In this document: piece by piece, positions 44,916 to 52,227 of the stretch
Position numbering within the stretch: the stretch's first letter is position 1
Layout of the letters: each line of letters opens with the position of its first letter
Origin: Sphingomonas phyllosphaerae
Lineage (GTDB): Bacteria; Pseudomonadota; Alphaproteobacteria; Sphingomonadales; Sphingomonadaceae
Length of the DNA: 64,000 nt
NCBI GenBank assembly: GCA_036946405.1
Contig: JAQIJC010000001.1
Location: 3,540,609-3,604,608, forward strand
Direction of reading: 5' to 3'
Program-made: the position numbers and the translations under genes
Notes under the pieces: generated by a model
The model's input: the letters and a program-made list of their open reading frames with translations, nothing else
Told to the model about the DNA's origin: nothing
The model's database searches: none

Positions 44916-45136
44916 TCACGCGGGAGCGGTGAACGCGACCCGAAAATCCTGTGCCTGCTGGTAGCTACCGTCGGAGCCGCGCAGATCGGGGCCTTGCCCG
45001 TTGGTTCCCCGTTCAGCGTGATCGCGTTCAGCTCGGCAAGCTCATCAATGAAGTGGTGCACCACCTCGTTGGGCACCTGCGCATTGCGCATCGTGTCAAC
45101 GATCACCGCGACGAGGTTCGCCAGCGCGACCAGCAT
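44916..45136 (-). pseudogene. small phage gene with probable frameshift
   Basis: ATG 45136 opens MLVALANLVAVIVDTMRNAQ, then HHFIDELAELNAITLNGEP. Near 45005 the protein-like reading moves to another frame, GPDLRGSDGSYQQAQDFRV, which ends at a TGA (44916-44918) just before the tail gene. One missing or extra base near 45000 would explain this. The uncorrected frame would run 95 bp into the tail gene. Confidence 0.4.
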
Positions 45137-45369
45137 CGCCGCATGATTTTACGTTCAAGACGCATCTCATCGAGCTTTACGATGATGCCCGAGCTGGCGA
45201 ACTCGGTCCCATCGGTGAGTATGGCATCTGTCTCCATTCCGGTGATCAGGTCCAGCTGCTGGAAGCTCTGGAACGACTGGCCGCGCGGGCATTCGCCGTC
45301 AGCGCTGCGCTCAACCTCTCTCAGCCAGTTGGCGGCGCGATCCGTCAGGCGTTCCTAGATGCCGTTGCC

Positions 45370-46410
45370 TTGGACGACGCCGCATCGCATCGCGAACTCT
45401 TGATCCAGCGGAACGCGATCATGGAGCGCCTGAACAATTCGGTGGCGCATTCCGATGCAGAGATGTCCGTGGCGTGTGGCGACATCAACACCATCGAGTC
45501 CGCCATCATCTACCGCCCCTCCCGCTCCGCGGACGATGCAGTCATGAAGCTTATCGCCCTCGCTCAGGTTACTGCCGAGGGCGCCGAGATTGGCGATGCA
45601 GAGGCAGTTGCCGCGATCGCCGACGCACGTCGCTTCTTCGGCGTCGGCTATCTGCATCCCGACGATATGCCGGCTTCGACCGCCCCTGTCCCGATCGTCA
45701 TGCCTGACGGCTACGACCGCTACATGCGCGGGCCTTTTATCGCCTGGCAGCGGCGATACGAAAACCATGCTTCTGCCCGCAGCGAGCGCCTGACGTTTGA
45801 GAAAGCCGTCTACAGCCCGGCGGGCAGCGACGTCGACGACGCCATGCAGGCGAAATACGACGACCTCGTCGATGCCGAGGGCGATGCCTTGGATCGCCTG
45901 CTCCTCTCCGTCGCACCGGGGCCGGCGGAACTTGCCGTCAAGCTGAAGCTGTTGGCGGACGGCGAGCAGTGGCGCTTGAACCAGCGCGACGGGATCGTGG
46001 AAGCGGTCACCGCGGACGCCCGCCGCTTCGGGCGCCATGGATCCAGCCTCAAGGGAGACGCTCTGCTACTGGAAGCCTTCACGTCGAACCGCCGGAAAAT
46101 GACGGACGAGTACAGCCGCGACGATCTTACCGAGGGAGAGCAGAGCGCGCTGTTCGCTTCGTACGACGCTTGTCTTGCGACACTATCCGACAATACCGCG
46201 ACCACGCTGGAGGGCGTCATCGCCAAGATGCGCGCAGCGTTCCTCCATATGGTTGGTGAGGGCTGGTCCGACCGGGCAATGATGGACCCTGCCGACCCCA
46301 AGTTCGTGGCCGGGCTGAAGACGGCAAACCCGCAGGTTCAGCTCGCCTGGGGAGCGATCGAGGATCTCGCACGAATCGCGGGGGTAAGCCTGTCGGAGCA
46401 GGGCGCGTGA
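45370..46410 (+). CDS. hypothetical protein, probably 5'-truncated
   Basis: 346 residues if TTG 45370 is used. The same frame is open and protein-like upstream from 45145 (KTHLIELYDDARAGELGPIG, LLEALERLAARAFAVSA) but has no start codon there, so the true 5' end seems to have been lost at a junction near 45140, where a minus-strand phage gene begins. The sequence is helical and acidic, without signal, membrane segment or known motif. The last codons overlap the GTG of the next small gene (GTGA), so three small genes downstream are coupled to it. Confidence 0.6.
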   Translation: MDDAASHRELLIQRNAIMERLNNSVAHSDAEMSVACGDINTIESAIIYRPSRSADDAVMKLIALAQVTAEGAEIGDAEAVAAIADARRFFGVGYLHPDDMPASTAPVPIVMPDGYDRYMRGPFIAWQRRYENHASARSERLTFEKAVYSPAGSDVDDAMQAKYDDLVDAEGDALDRLLLSVAPGPAELAVKLKLLADGEQWRLNQRDGIVEAVTADARRFGRHGSSLKGDALLLEAFTSNRRKMTDEYSRDDLTEGEQSALFASYDACLATLSDNTATTLEGVIAKMRAAFLHMVGEGWSDRAMMDPADPKFVAGLKTANPQVQLAWGAIEDLARIAGVSLSEQGA

Positions 46411-46607
46411 CCTGCGGCAGCTGTACGCACTTCGCCTCTGGTGAAATCGATGCAAGCGCCGCGCCCCTGAGGGGCAGTGCTGCGATCGGCATCTGTCGAC
46501 GCTACCCCCCTCGCCCTTTCACCGCGACCGACCTGACGTCGATCTTCCCCGCCGTCCACAGGGGGCACCAGTGCGGGGAGTATCAAAGCGGAGCCATGCC
46601 GATATGA
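46407..46607 (+). CDS. small Cys-rich protein (66 aa)
   Basis: It starts at GTG 46407, overlapping the previous stop. Cysteines occur as MTCGSC at the N-terminus, then ICRRYPP and QCGEY, a spacing suited to one zinc site. Its stop overlaps the next ATG. Small proteins of this pattern are frequent in proteobacterial prophage-like regions. Function unknown. Confidence 0.65.
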   Translation: MTCGSCTHFASGEIDASAAPLRGSAAIGICRRYPPRPFTATDLTSIFPAVHRGHQCGEYQSGAMPI

Positions 46608-46888
46608 CCGACTGCCGCCGTTGCGCCACCTGTCACTGGTGGCAGCGCATGGGACCGCGGCTCGCCAACGCGAGCCGTGATCCGAGCGCATCTTTTGAGG
46701 AAGGCACCTGCCAGGTTCACGCGCCGGTCGTTCAGGCGGCGCAGACCTTCCCCGTCTCTGTTTTCCCGGTCACGCATGAGGATCGATTTTGCGGCGACTG
46801 GAAAGGGCGCGACGGCGGCGATCCTGATGATGGTGAGCGGATTATCGCGTTTCCGCTCGCCCGGCCTGCAAACAAGGTAGCGGCGTGA
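46604..46888 (+). CDS. small Cys-rich protein (94 aa)
   Basis: ATG 46604 overlaps the preceding stop. CRRCATCHWW, GTCQVHAP and RFCGDWK give a second zinc-ribbon-like protein, apparently related in design to the preceding gene. Its stop shares a base with the AlpA start (TGATG). The frame from 46571 is longer, but the overlap favours 46604. Confidence 0.65.
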   Translation: MTDCRRCATCHWWQRMGPRLANASRDPSASFEEGTCQVHAPVVQAAQTFPVSVFPVTHEDRFCGDWKGRDGGDPDDGERIIAFPLARPANKVAA

Positions 46889-47118
46889 TGGCGACGAGGC
46901 CCGATCGCAGCCGCGACAGCCTCCTGCGCCTGACGGATGTACGGAAGCGCACCGCCCTATCGCGCACGACCATTTACCGGCGGATCGCCGCCGGCACTTT
47001 TCCAGCGTCGGTGCCGATCAGCGATGGACTGGTGGCGTGGTATCAGGCCGACATCGATGCTTGGGTAGCAAACCCGATGGGATGGAGGGTTACTCCTCGA
47101 CAACTTTCTGCTGCCTAA
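46888..47118 (+). CDS. AlpA-family phage regulatory protein
   Basis: 76 residues from ATG 46888. The MerR-like winged helix is clear: LLRLTDVRKRTALSRTTIYRRIAAGTFP, then the strand and W of LVAWYQADIDAWVA. AlpA proteins activate integrase expression or act as excisionases in P4-like elements. It is the last of four overlapping plus-strand genes and faces the integrase, so it is the probable control or directionality factor of this island; the GATACCCC repeats are candidate binding sites. Confidence 0.85.
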   Translation: MATRPDRSRDSLLRLTDVRKRTALSRTTIYRRIAAGTFPASVPISDGLVAWYQADIDAWVANPMGWRVTPRQLSAA

Positions 47119-47179
47119 TTAGGTGCATATCAGGCGTAATTAAGAGCCAATTATGTGTTTACAAACCCAGAGGTGGCGT

Positions 47180-47290
47180 ATGAAGCTCTTTGGGCAAAAC
47201 CACAGGTTTGAGCTTATCCCCGATACCGACCGGGAGGCCGCTCGATTGGCCAAGTTGGTGGGCCAGCCCATTGCGCTGACTGCGGACTAA
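47180..47290 (+). CDS. very small ORF (36 aa)
   Basis: ATG 47180 follows AGAGGTGGCGT. The peptide (MKLFGQNHRFELIPDTDREA, then ARLAKLVGQPIAL) looks like a folded amphipathic helix. It is convergent with the Cas2-like gene. No family known. Confidence 0.4.
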   Translation: MKLFGQNHRFELIPDTDREAARLAKLVGQPIALTAD

Positions 47291-47312
47291 CGCTTCGAGG
47301 TGGGAAGCGAGA

Positions 47313-47594
47313 TTACTTCAGCCAACGATCCCTGATGTAGGTCGCGACCTCGGGGTTGATATTTTGCCAGGAAGCCGCGTTGTTGGTGGCATCAATGACA
47401 TACACCGTGTCGTTCGAGTCCATTGCGGCCCAAACGATCGCGCATGCTTGCGATGCAGTGTAGGTAGAGTTGACGTACCAGAACGACTTGTGGATCTTCG
47501 CCCACCCGCCGAGGCCCTTGATAGCGGTGATCACCTTCTCATAATTCTGATTAGGTGCATTCAGGTCATAGGAAATGTGAAGGTTGTTAGACAT
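47313..47594 (-). CDS. small Cas2-like/SinR-type fold protein
   Basis: 93 residues. The pattern HISYDLNAPNQNYEKVITAIKGLG at the N-terminus, then SFWYVNS, and the strand DTVYVIDATN resemble the ferredoxin-like fold of Cas2 and of stand-alone SinR-type proteins (YDL...Y..L...I..LG.......W.V). No Cas1 or repeat array is present, so it is not a CRISPR component. Role unknown. It faces the small 47180 ORF. Confidence 0.6.
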   Translation of the reverse strand: MSNNLHISYDLNAPNQNYEKVITAIKGLGGWAKIHKSFWYVNSTYTASQACAIVWAAMDSNDTVYVIDATNNAASWQNINPEVATYIRDRWLK

Positions 47595-47984
47595 TGCGTC
47601 GGCTCCTTGCCGATTGTCGCAATCGCCTTGACCCGTCGTCCTAAGGTTGTATTCCTCAGGTGCTTCTTAGCCGTTCCGCCGACGATTGCAGTTCGTTTAG
47701 CGGATGACCTGGGCCGGAGCCGCCACAGCTCCGGCCCAAATCATGTCACCAACAACCATCGTTAACCGGCTGACAAGAGTCTAGCAGGATTCTGACCGTT
47801 CCCTTGAGAACATGTCGGGACCGTTGCCTTAGAGCAACAATTCAAGATATCTTTATATGGTGACGCTTGATCTTACTACACCACACGATGTTGTGGTTTC
47901 GTGATCCGTTCTCAGGATGGCACTTCAAGCGCTGAGGGCGCTCATACTGCCTTCTCCCCACCCGTCACCGACAGCTCAGCGGAG
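47595..47984. other. 390-bp intergenic region before the integrase end
   Basis: No gene is seen. It holds the GC hairpin listed next and a smaller inverted repeat (ACCACA / TGTGGT at 47880-47897). The low-G+C stretch 47840-47880 could be a promoter for the Cas2-like gene. Confidence 0.35.
47711..47737. terminator. 10-bp GC stem-loop
   Basis: GGGCCGGAGC (47711-47720) and GCTCCGGCCC (47728-47737) with a 7-nt loop, perfect pairing. No T-run on either side; terminator or RNA structure. Confidence 0.4.
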
Positions 47985-49292
47985 TCAAACTCCCCTCCGC
48001 CTGCCCTCTATCAGCGCCGCAGCCGGCCGCATGCCCTTCATTAACATATCCGCCCACTCCTGCGACAGCTCGCGCCGCCGCTCCATGTGCCCGGCACGAT
48101 CGTATGCCGCCTTCACCTTGTTCTGCGGTACGTGCGCCAGCATCAGTTCGATCACCGCCTCGTCACCCAAGCGCTTCTGCCGCACTGCTAGCCCGTTCAT
48201 CGTCGTCGAGAACGACGAGCGCCAGCCGTGGGGTACGTGCCGGCCATGATACCCCACACGATTATAGAGGTAGCCGATCGCGTTCTCGCTGAGCGGGCGA
48301 TGGCTATGCCGCTGGCCGGGGAAGATGAGCAGATTGCGGCCGGTCAGGCGATGGATCGTGCGCAGCACGTCGACTGCCTGCCAACACAGCGGGATCAGGT
48401 GCTCGAACGCTTCCTCGTCCTTCAGATCCATAATCAGCTTCATGCGCGAGGCCGGCACACGCCAGATGGGCAGCTCGGGACCGTAGCGGCGATCGTCCCA
48501 GTCGATGCCCTCGATTTCAACCCACATCACGCCCCGGACCATGCCTGGGCGGCTCTGCGTCAGCGCTAGGAAGCGCGACGCCAGCTTGGTGATCGGTGAC
48601 GCGCCCGACGCCTCGGCGTCCTGTAGGACCTTCCGCGCCTCGTCAGGATCGGTGATCGCCGGCTGCCGGCCCTTCTTCGGCAAAGGCTTCAGCGCCTTGC
48701 CGATCGCCGCCGCCGGGTTGCTCTCGGTGACACCCTCGGAGATGTGCATGTCGTAGATGGCGGCGATCCGCTGGCGCAGCCGCTTCGCCGTGTCGATCGA
48801 TCCGCGATCCTCGACCGCGCGCAGCGTCGCCAACACGTCGGGGGCCTTGATCGCCACCAGCGCCCGCGCGCCCAGCGTCGGAAAAACGTCCCGCACCAGG
48901 CTGGTGATGACATCCTCGCTGTGAACTGGAGCCCAGCGGCCGCGCTGCATATCCCACCAGCGGCGGGCGGCCTGCTCGAACGTCAGCAGGCGGGCCTGCT
49001 CGGCGCGCGCGGCCTCCCGTTCCTCCTCGGCCCGCTTGCGCGCGCCCGAAGGGTCGATGCCCTCGCGCAGCTTGCGGCGTGCCTCGTCGCGGTGCTCGCG
49101 CGCCACCGACAGCCTCACGTCGGGATAGGGGCCGAAGGTCAGCAGCTTCTCTGACCCTCCGACCTTGAACTTCATCCGCCAGGACTTGAGGCCCGAGGGC
49201 GCGACATACAGATAGAGGCCGCCGGAGTCGGCCATTTTGTACGGCTTCTCCCGAGGCTCTGCCTTCCTCACCGCTGTGTCGGTCAGCGCCAT
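47985..49292 (-). CDS. P4-type tyrosine integrase (DUF4102 N-terminal)
   Basis: A 435-residue site-specific recombinase. ATG 49292 gives the standard N-terminus MALTDTAVRKAEPREKPYKM. The DUF4102 arm-binding domain (1-90: DSGGLYLYVAPSGLKSWRMKF) is followed by the core-binding domain (about 110-200) and the catalytic domain. The catalytic residues visible are Arg in LTQSRPGMVRG, the HxxR pair in HGWRSSFST, and Tyr in AAYDRAGH. It lies 157 bp from the 3' end of tRNA-Ser, pointing into the island; the GATACCCC repeats lie in its promoter region. Confidence 0.93.
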   Translation of the reverse strand: MALTDTAVRKAEPREKPYKMADSGGLYLYVAPSGLKSWRMKFKVGGSEKLLTFGPYPDVRLSVAREHRDEARRKLREGIDPSGARKRAEEEREAARAEQARLLTFEQAARRWWDMQRGRWAPVHSEDVITSLVRDVFPTLGARALVAIKAPDVLATLRAVEDRGSIDTAKRLRQRIAAIYDMHISEGVTESNPAAAIGKALKPLPKKGRQPAITDPDEARKVLQDAEASGASPITKLASRFLALTQSRPGMVRGVMWVEIEGIDWDDRRYGPELPIWRVPASRMKLIMDLKDEEAFEHLIPLCWQAVDVLRTIHRLTGRNLLIFPGQRHSHRPLSENAIGYLYNRVGYHGRHVPHGWRSSFSTTMNGLAVRQKRLGDEAVIELMLAHVPQNKVKAAYDRAGHMERRRELSQEWADMLMKGMRPAAALIEGRRRGV

Positions 49293-49313
49293 CGTACCCC
49301 ACTCCGCAAAATC

Positions 49314-49343
49314 GATACCCCGAACGATGCCCCCCGATACCCC
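49314..49343. promoter_or_regulatory. GATACCCC repeats upstream of the integrase, candidate arm or AlpA sites
   Basis: GATACCCC at 49314 and 49336, with GATGCCCC between them at 49326. The same word occurs twice at the left end (26873 and 26885). The position between integrase start and attachment core fits arm-type integrase sites or an autoregulatory operator. Confidence 0.5.
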
Positions 49344-49448
49344 GCGCTTGTGCGGCGAGGATCGGGATTGATCGGGACGAGCATAGCGCGAAAACGCACG
49401 CAAATCAGCGGTTAATGGGACTGTTCGGGACCGGCTGGAAAGCGGTCT

Positions 49449-49462
49449 TGGCGGAGCGGGAG
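49449..49462. other. right attachment repeat inside the tRNA-Ser 3' end
   Basis: TGGCGGAGCGGGAG covers the encoded CCA and acceptor stem of the tRNA gene and is repeated exactly at 26797-26810. Confidence 0.7.
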
Positions 49463-49539
49463 GGATTCGAACCCTCGATACGCTTTTGACGTATACTCAC
49501 TTTCCAGGCGAGCGCCTTCGACCACTCGGCCACCGCTCC
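49449..49539 (-). tRNA. tRNA-Ser (anticodon GGA)
   Basis: A 91-nt class II tRNA on the minus strand, including an encoded CCA. Acceptor stem GGAGCGG / CCGCTCC, anticodon loop CTGGAAA (anticodon GGA, Ser codons UCC and UCU), long variable arm with ATACG / CGTAT stem, and T loop GGTTCGAATCC. Its 3' end is the integration site of the island to the left; the gene remains intact. Confidence 0.95.
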
Positions 49540-49629
49540 GCATGCTTGGAAGGGCGGCACTAGTCGGAGTCGCCATATTGCGCAAGCGCATCGATTGCCT
49601 CGCGCGCAGCGATGCGTCACGGTGCGGGG

Positions 49630-50481
49630 ATGTCGATGCTCACCGCCCTGCTGCTGCTCGCCCAGACGCCCGCCGCGGCGGTGCCGGCGCCCCATGAACC
49701 GGTGGAGAGCGACTGGCGCACCATCCCCGATGACGAGCTGCTGGTCATGCGGCTCAAGGGCGACCGCAGCGTCGTGATCCGGCTTGCGGCCGGCTATGCG
49801 CCGCTGCACGTCGCGAGCATCCGCACGCTGGCGCACGCGCATTGGTGGGACGGGCTGAGCGTCTATCGCGTGCAGGAAAACTGGGTGGCACAATGGGGTG
49901 ACGCCAGCGAGAAGAAGCCGCTCGCGCCCGGCGTGCCGACGCATTTGCCCCCCGAGTTCGAGATCGCGCGGTTCGCGCCAGCGCAGACGCTGACGCGCGC
50001 CGATCCGCATTCGGCGGCATCGGGGATCACTGCGGACGGCTGGCCGGTCGCCAGCGACGGGCACGGCCATGCGTGGCTGACGCATTGCTATGGCATGGTC
50101 AACGTCGCGCGCGATGCCGATCCCACCTCCGGGTCAGGCGCGGAGATGTCGACGCCGATCGGCCAGTCGGCGCGACGGCTCGACCGCAACTATGCGCTCG
50201 TCGGGCGGATCATCGCGGGAATGCAATATCTCTCGTCGCTGCCGCGCAGCGATGCGCCGATGGGCTTCTACGCCGACGCCGCCGAGCACACCCCGATCGT
50301 CGCGATGCGGCTTGCCATCGACATCCCCGCTGCCGAGCGCCCGCGCTATCAATATCGCGCCGCCGACAATCCGCGCTTCGCGGCGATGATCCGCCGTCGC
50401 GAGAACCCGCCCGCGCCGACGATCGGCGGTGGTGGGATCGAGGTGTGCGAGGTGCCACTGGAGGTGCGGCGGGTGCCTTGA
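49630..50481 (+). CDS. secreted cyclophilin-type peptidyl-prolyl isomerase
   Basis: 283 residues from ATG 49630, which gives a short hydrophobic signal (MSMLTALLLLAQTPAAA); ATG 49612 is an alternative. The cyclophilin fold is recognisable from GLSVYRVQENWVAQWGD, MVNVARDADPTSGSGAEM and YALVGRIIAGMQYLSSLP, but the standard active-site FHR and QGGD motifs are altered (YRVQ, QWGD), so activity may be reduced or changed. Probable periplasmic folding helper. It is the first chromosomal gene beyond the tRNA. Confidence 0.82.
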   Translation: MSMLTALLLLAQTPAAAVPAPHEPVESDWRTIPDDELLVMRLKGDRSVVIRLAAGYAPLHVASIRTLAHAHWWDGLSVYRVQENWVAQWGDASEKKPLAPGVPTHLPPEFEIARFAPAQTLTRADPHSAASGITADGWPVASDGHGHAWLTHCYGMVNVARDADPTSGSGAEMSTPIGQSARRLDRNYALVGRIIAGMQYLSSLPRSDAPMGFYADAAEHTPIVAMRLAIDIPAAERPRYQYRAADNPRFAAMIRRRENPPAPTIGGGGIEVCEVPLEVRRVP

Positions 50482-50558
50482 AGTGACGGGGCCGCAGGAC
50501 GGCCTGCTCTGTCACACCGGCCTTGATCCCGAGCCCGCTTCTGGAGGGCAGACGCGGG

Positions 50559-50579
50559 ATCCCGGATCACGTCCGGGAT
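50559..50579. repeat. ATCCCGGA / TCCGGGAT intergenic palindrome
   Basis: Perfect 8-bp arms with a 5-nt loop, between the convergent cyclophilin and lipoprotein genes. A related copy lies at 61145-61163. This is a common dispersed palindrome of alphaproteobacterial genomes. Confidence 0.7.
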
Positions 50580-50656
50580 GACGGAATAAGGCAGTGCAGA
50601 TGCCCGCAGCTTGCGGGGTAACAAGGCCCTCCGGCTGACGGCAGGACCGACCCGTC

Positions 50657-51262
50657 CTACCGCTGCCCGCCGACCCAGTCCGACACCTGTTGCGCGACCT
50701 GATTGGCCGCCTGACTCAGCGCCGCGCCCGCTTGCGCCGCGTCGATTGCGGCAACTGGCACGCGCGCCTCGAAGCGACGCTTCTCGACCGTCGGCTTGCC
50801 CGCCGGCGTGAACGACGCATCATAGGTCACCACCGCCTGCCGCTGCACCGCATCGACCCCGAAAGTCCGCAGCTCGCCCCCAAGCGTCGCGCTCGGCGCG
50901 TCGAACGATTGCGCGGGCGACAGCACGACCATCTGCGCGCGCGCGGTCAGCGTGTCGGATAGCAGCCGCGCGAACAGCCGCGCGGGCGGCTCGGCCCATT
51001 GCGCGTCCTTGACATAGGCGAGCGACGTATCGGTCGCCTGCACCGGCACGCGTGTGCCCGCGATCGACTGCGGCACCGCCGGCACCTCGATCACGATCGC
51101 CCGCCCGGTCGCCGAATTCTGCACCATGCCCGCCGCCGGCTGCGCTTGCGGCGCGATCGTCAGTAGCGAGGGCGGCGGCGACGCGCCGAAGCGGATGCAG
51201 CCGGCCAGCGGCACCAGCGCCGCGACGATCAGAAGCTTGTTCGCCAAAGCACGCACGGTCAC
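50657..51262 (-). CDS. ABC-transport auxiliary lipoprotein (PqiC/MlaD-operon type)
   Basis: A 201-residue lipoprotein: signal with lipobox VPLAGC (Cys22). The rest fits the ABC-type transport auxiliary lipoprotein family (VPAVPQSIAGTRVPVQ, AQWAEPPARLFARLL). It starts at GTG 51262, overlapping the MlaD stop as GTGA. As last gene of the mlaE-mlaF-mlaD operon it is probably the outer-membrane contact of the lipid transporter, replacing MlaA or MlaC, which are not seen here. Confidence 0.85.
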   Translation of the reverse strand: MTVRALANKLLIVAALVPLAGCIRFGASPPPSLLTIAPQAQPAAGMVQNSATGRAIVIEVPAVPQSIAGTRVPVQATDTSLAYVKDAQWAEPPARLFARLLSDTLTARAQMVVLSPAQSFDAPSATLGGELRTFGVDAVQRQAVVTYDASFTPAGKPTVEKRRFEARVPVAAIDAAQAGAALSQAANQVAQQVSDWVGGQR

Positions 51263-52224
51263 TTCCCCTTATAGTCCGGCAGCGCCGGCTGCCCCACCAG
51301 CGAGCTGGCGCCGCCCTGTTCGACGCGCTCCGAGATCGACTTCAGCGACGAGGCGGTCACGCGCAGGTCGCGCACCAGCTGATTGACCTGCGGGATCGTC
51401 TGCTTGCTGAACGTCGTCAGCCCCGGCCGCGCATCGCCGATCGCGGCGTTCAGCGTATCCGCGCTCTGTTGCGCCGACGTGATCGCCTTGTTGAGATTGG
51501 CCATCGCCGGCTGGACGTCGTTCGCCAGCACGCCGTTGGTGGTCTGCGCCAGTGCGCCGATCTGCTCCGCGGCATTGCCCGCCTGCTGGATCGCGATCCG
51601 CGTCTGCGCCAGCGTCGCGGCGATCTCCGGCCCGCGATCGGCGAGCGCGTCGGTCAGCCGGTTGGTGTTGTCGAGGATGCCGGCGATCGACGCCTGGTTG
51701 CGGTCGCTCAGCATCCCGGTCAGCCGCTCGGTCAGCGTCGACAATCGCTCCAGCAGCTGCGGCGCGGAATTGAGGATCGCGCCGATCCCGCCGGTCTTGG
51801 TCGGGATCACCGGCACGCCCAACGGGCAGACGCTCTTGGCGGCGTCGCCCTCGGGGCAGGTGATCGGCTGCGCGCCCTTGATCGCGCCGTCGAGGCTGAC
51901 GGTGCTGGTGCCGGTGAAGCTGCCCTGGATCGTCGCGGTGGTGCCGCGCAGGATCGGTGTGTCGTTGTTCACGCTGATCCGCACGCGCACATATTGCGGA
52001 TCGGGCTTCCACAGCGAGATGCTCTTCACTTGCCCGGACGGCACGCCCGAAAAGGTCACCGACGAGCCCTTCGCCAGCCCGTCGACCGCCTGCCGGAAGA
52101 AGATGTCATAGTCGCGCTCTTCCGCGCCGCCGATCCGCGCGATCCACACCGTGAAGACCGCCACCAGCGCCAGCAGGATCAGCACCACCGCGCCGACGAG
52201 GACATGGTTCGAACGCGTTTCCAT
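51259..52224 (-). CDS. mlaD: MCE-family lipid-binding protein MlaD
   Basis: A 321-residue periplasmic protein with one N-terminal membrane anchor (VLVGAVVLILLALVAVFTVW). The MCE domain (about 38-120) includes VTFSGVPSGQVKSISL and TIQGSFTGTSTVSLDG, and the long helical C-terminal part (IAGILDNTNRLTDALADRGP) would form the tube of a hexamer. It carries phospholipid between the inner-membrane ABC transporter and the outer membrane. Third gene of the operon, 3 bp after mlaF, overlapping the lipoprotein gene. Confidence 0.92.
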   Translation of the reverse strand: METRSNHVLVGAVVLILLALVAVFTVWIARIGGAEERDYDIFFRQAVDGLAKGSSVTFSGVPSGQVKSISLWKPDPQYVRVRISVNNDTPILRGTTATIQGSFTGTSTVSLDGAIKGAQPITCPEGDAAKSVCPLGVPVIPTKTGGIGAILNSAPQLLERLSTLTERLTGMLSDRNQASIAGILDNTNRLTDALADRGPEIAATLAQTRIAIQQAGNAAEQIGALAQTTNGVLANDVQPAMANLNKAITSAQQSADTLNAAIGDARPGLTTFSKQTIPQVNQLVRDLRVTASSLKSISERVEQGGASSLVGQPALPDYKGK

Positions 52225-52227
52225 CTC

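Larger units (their letters stand above)
26797..49462. mobile_element. integrative element of about 22.7 kb inserted at tRNA-Ser(GGA)
   Basis: Bounded by TGGCGGAGCGGGAG at 26797-26810 and 49449-49462; the right copy is the 3' end of the intact tRNA-Ser gene. The integrase gene lies directly inside the tRNA end and is transcribed away from it. GATACCCC repeats occur just inside both ends (26873-26892 and 49314-49343), the arrangement expected of integrase arm-type sites. Cargo includes an IHF-like protein, BLUF and GGDEF proteins, SRAP, a three-gene operon, DUF3800, phage tail and lysis genes and AlpA. No terminase, portal, capsid, relaxase or replication gene is seen, so it is a satellite-like or decayed element rather than a full prophage. 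Confidence 0.75.

Noticed and set aside
47313..47594. CRISPR association suggested by the Cas2-like protein
   Set aside because: No Cas1, other Cas gene or regularly spaced repeats were seen anywhere in the window.
48248..48255. Further GATACCCC copy inside the integrase gene
   Set aside because: It is a single copy within coding sequence and far from either end, so chance is the simpler explanation.
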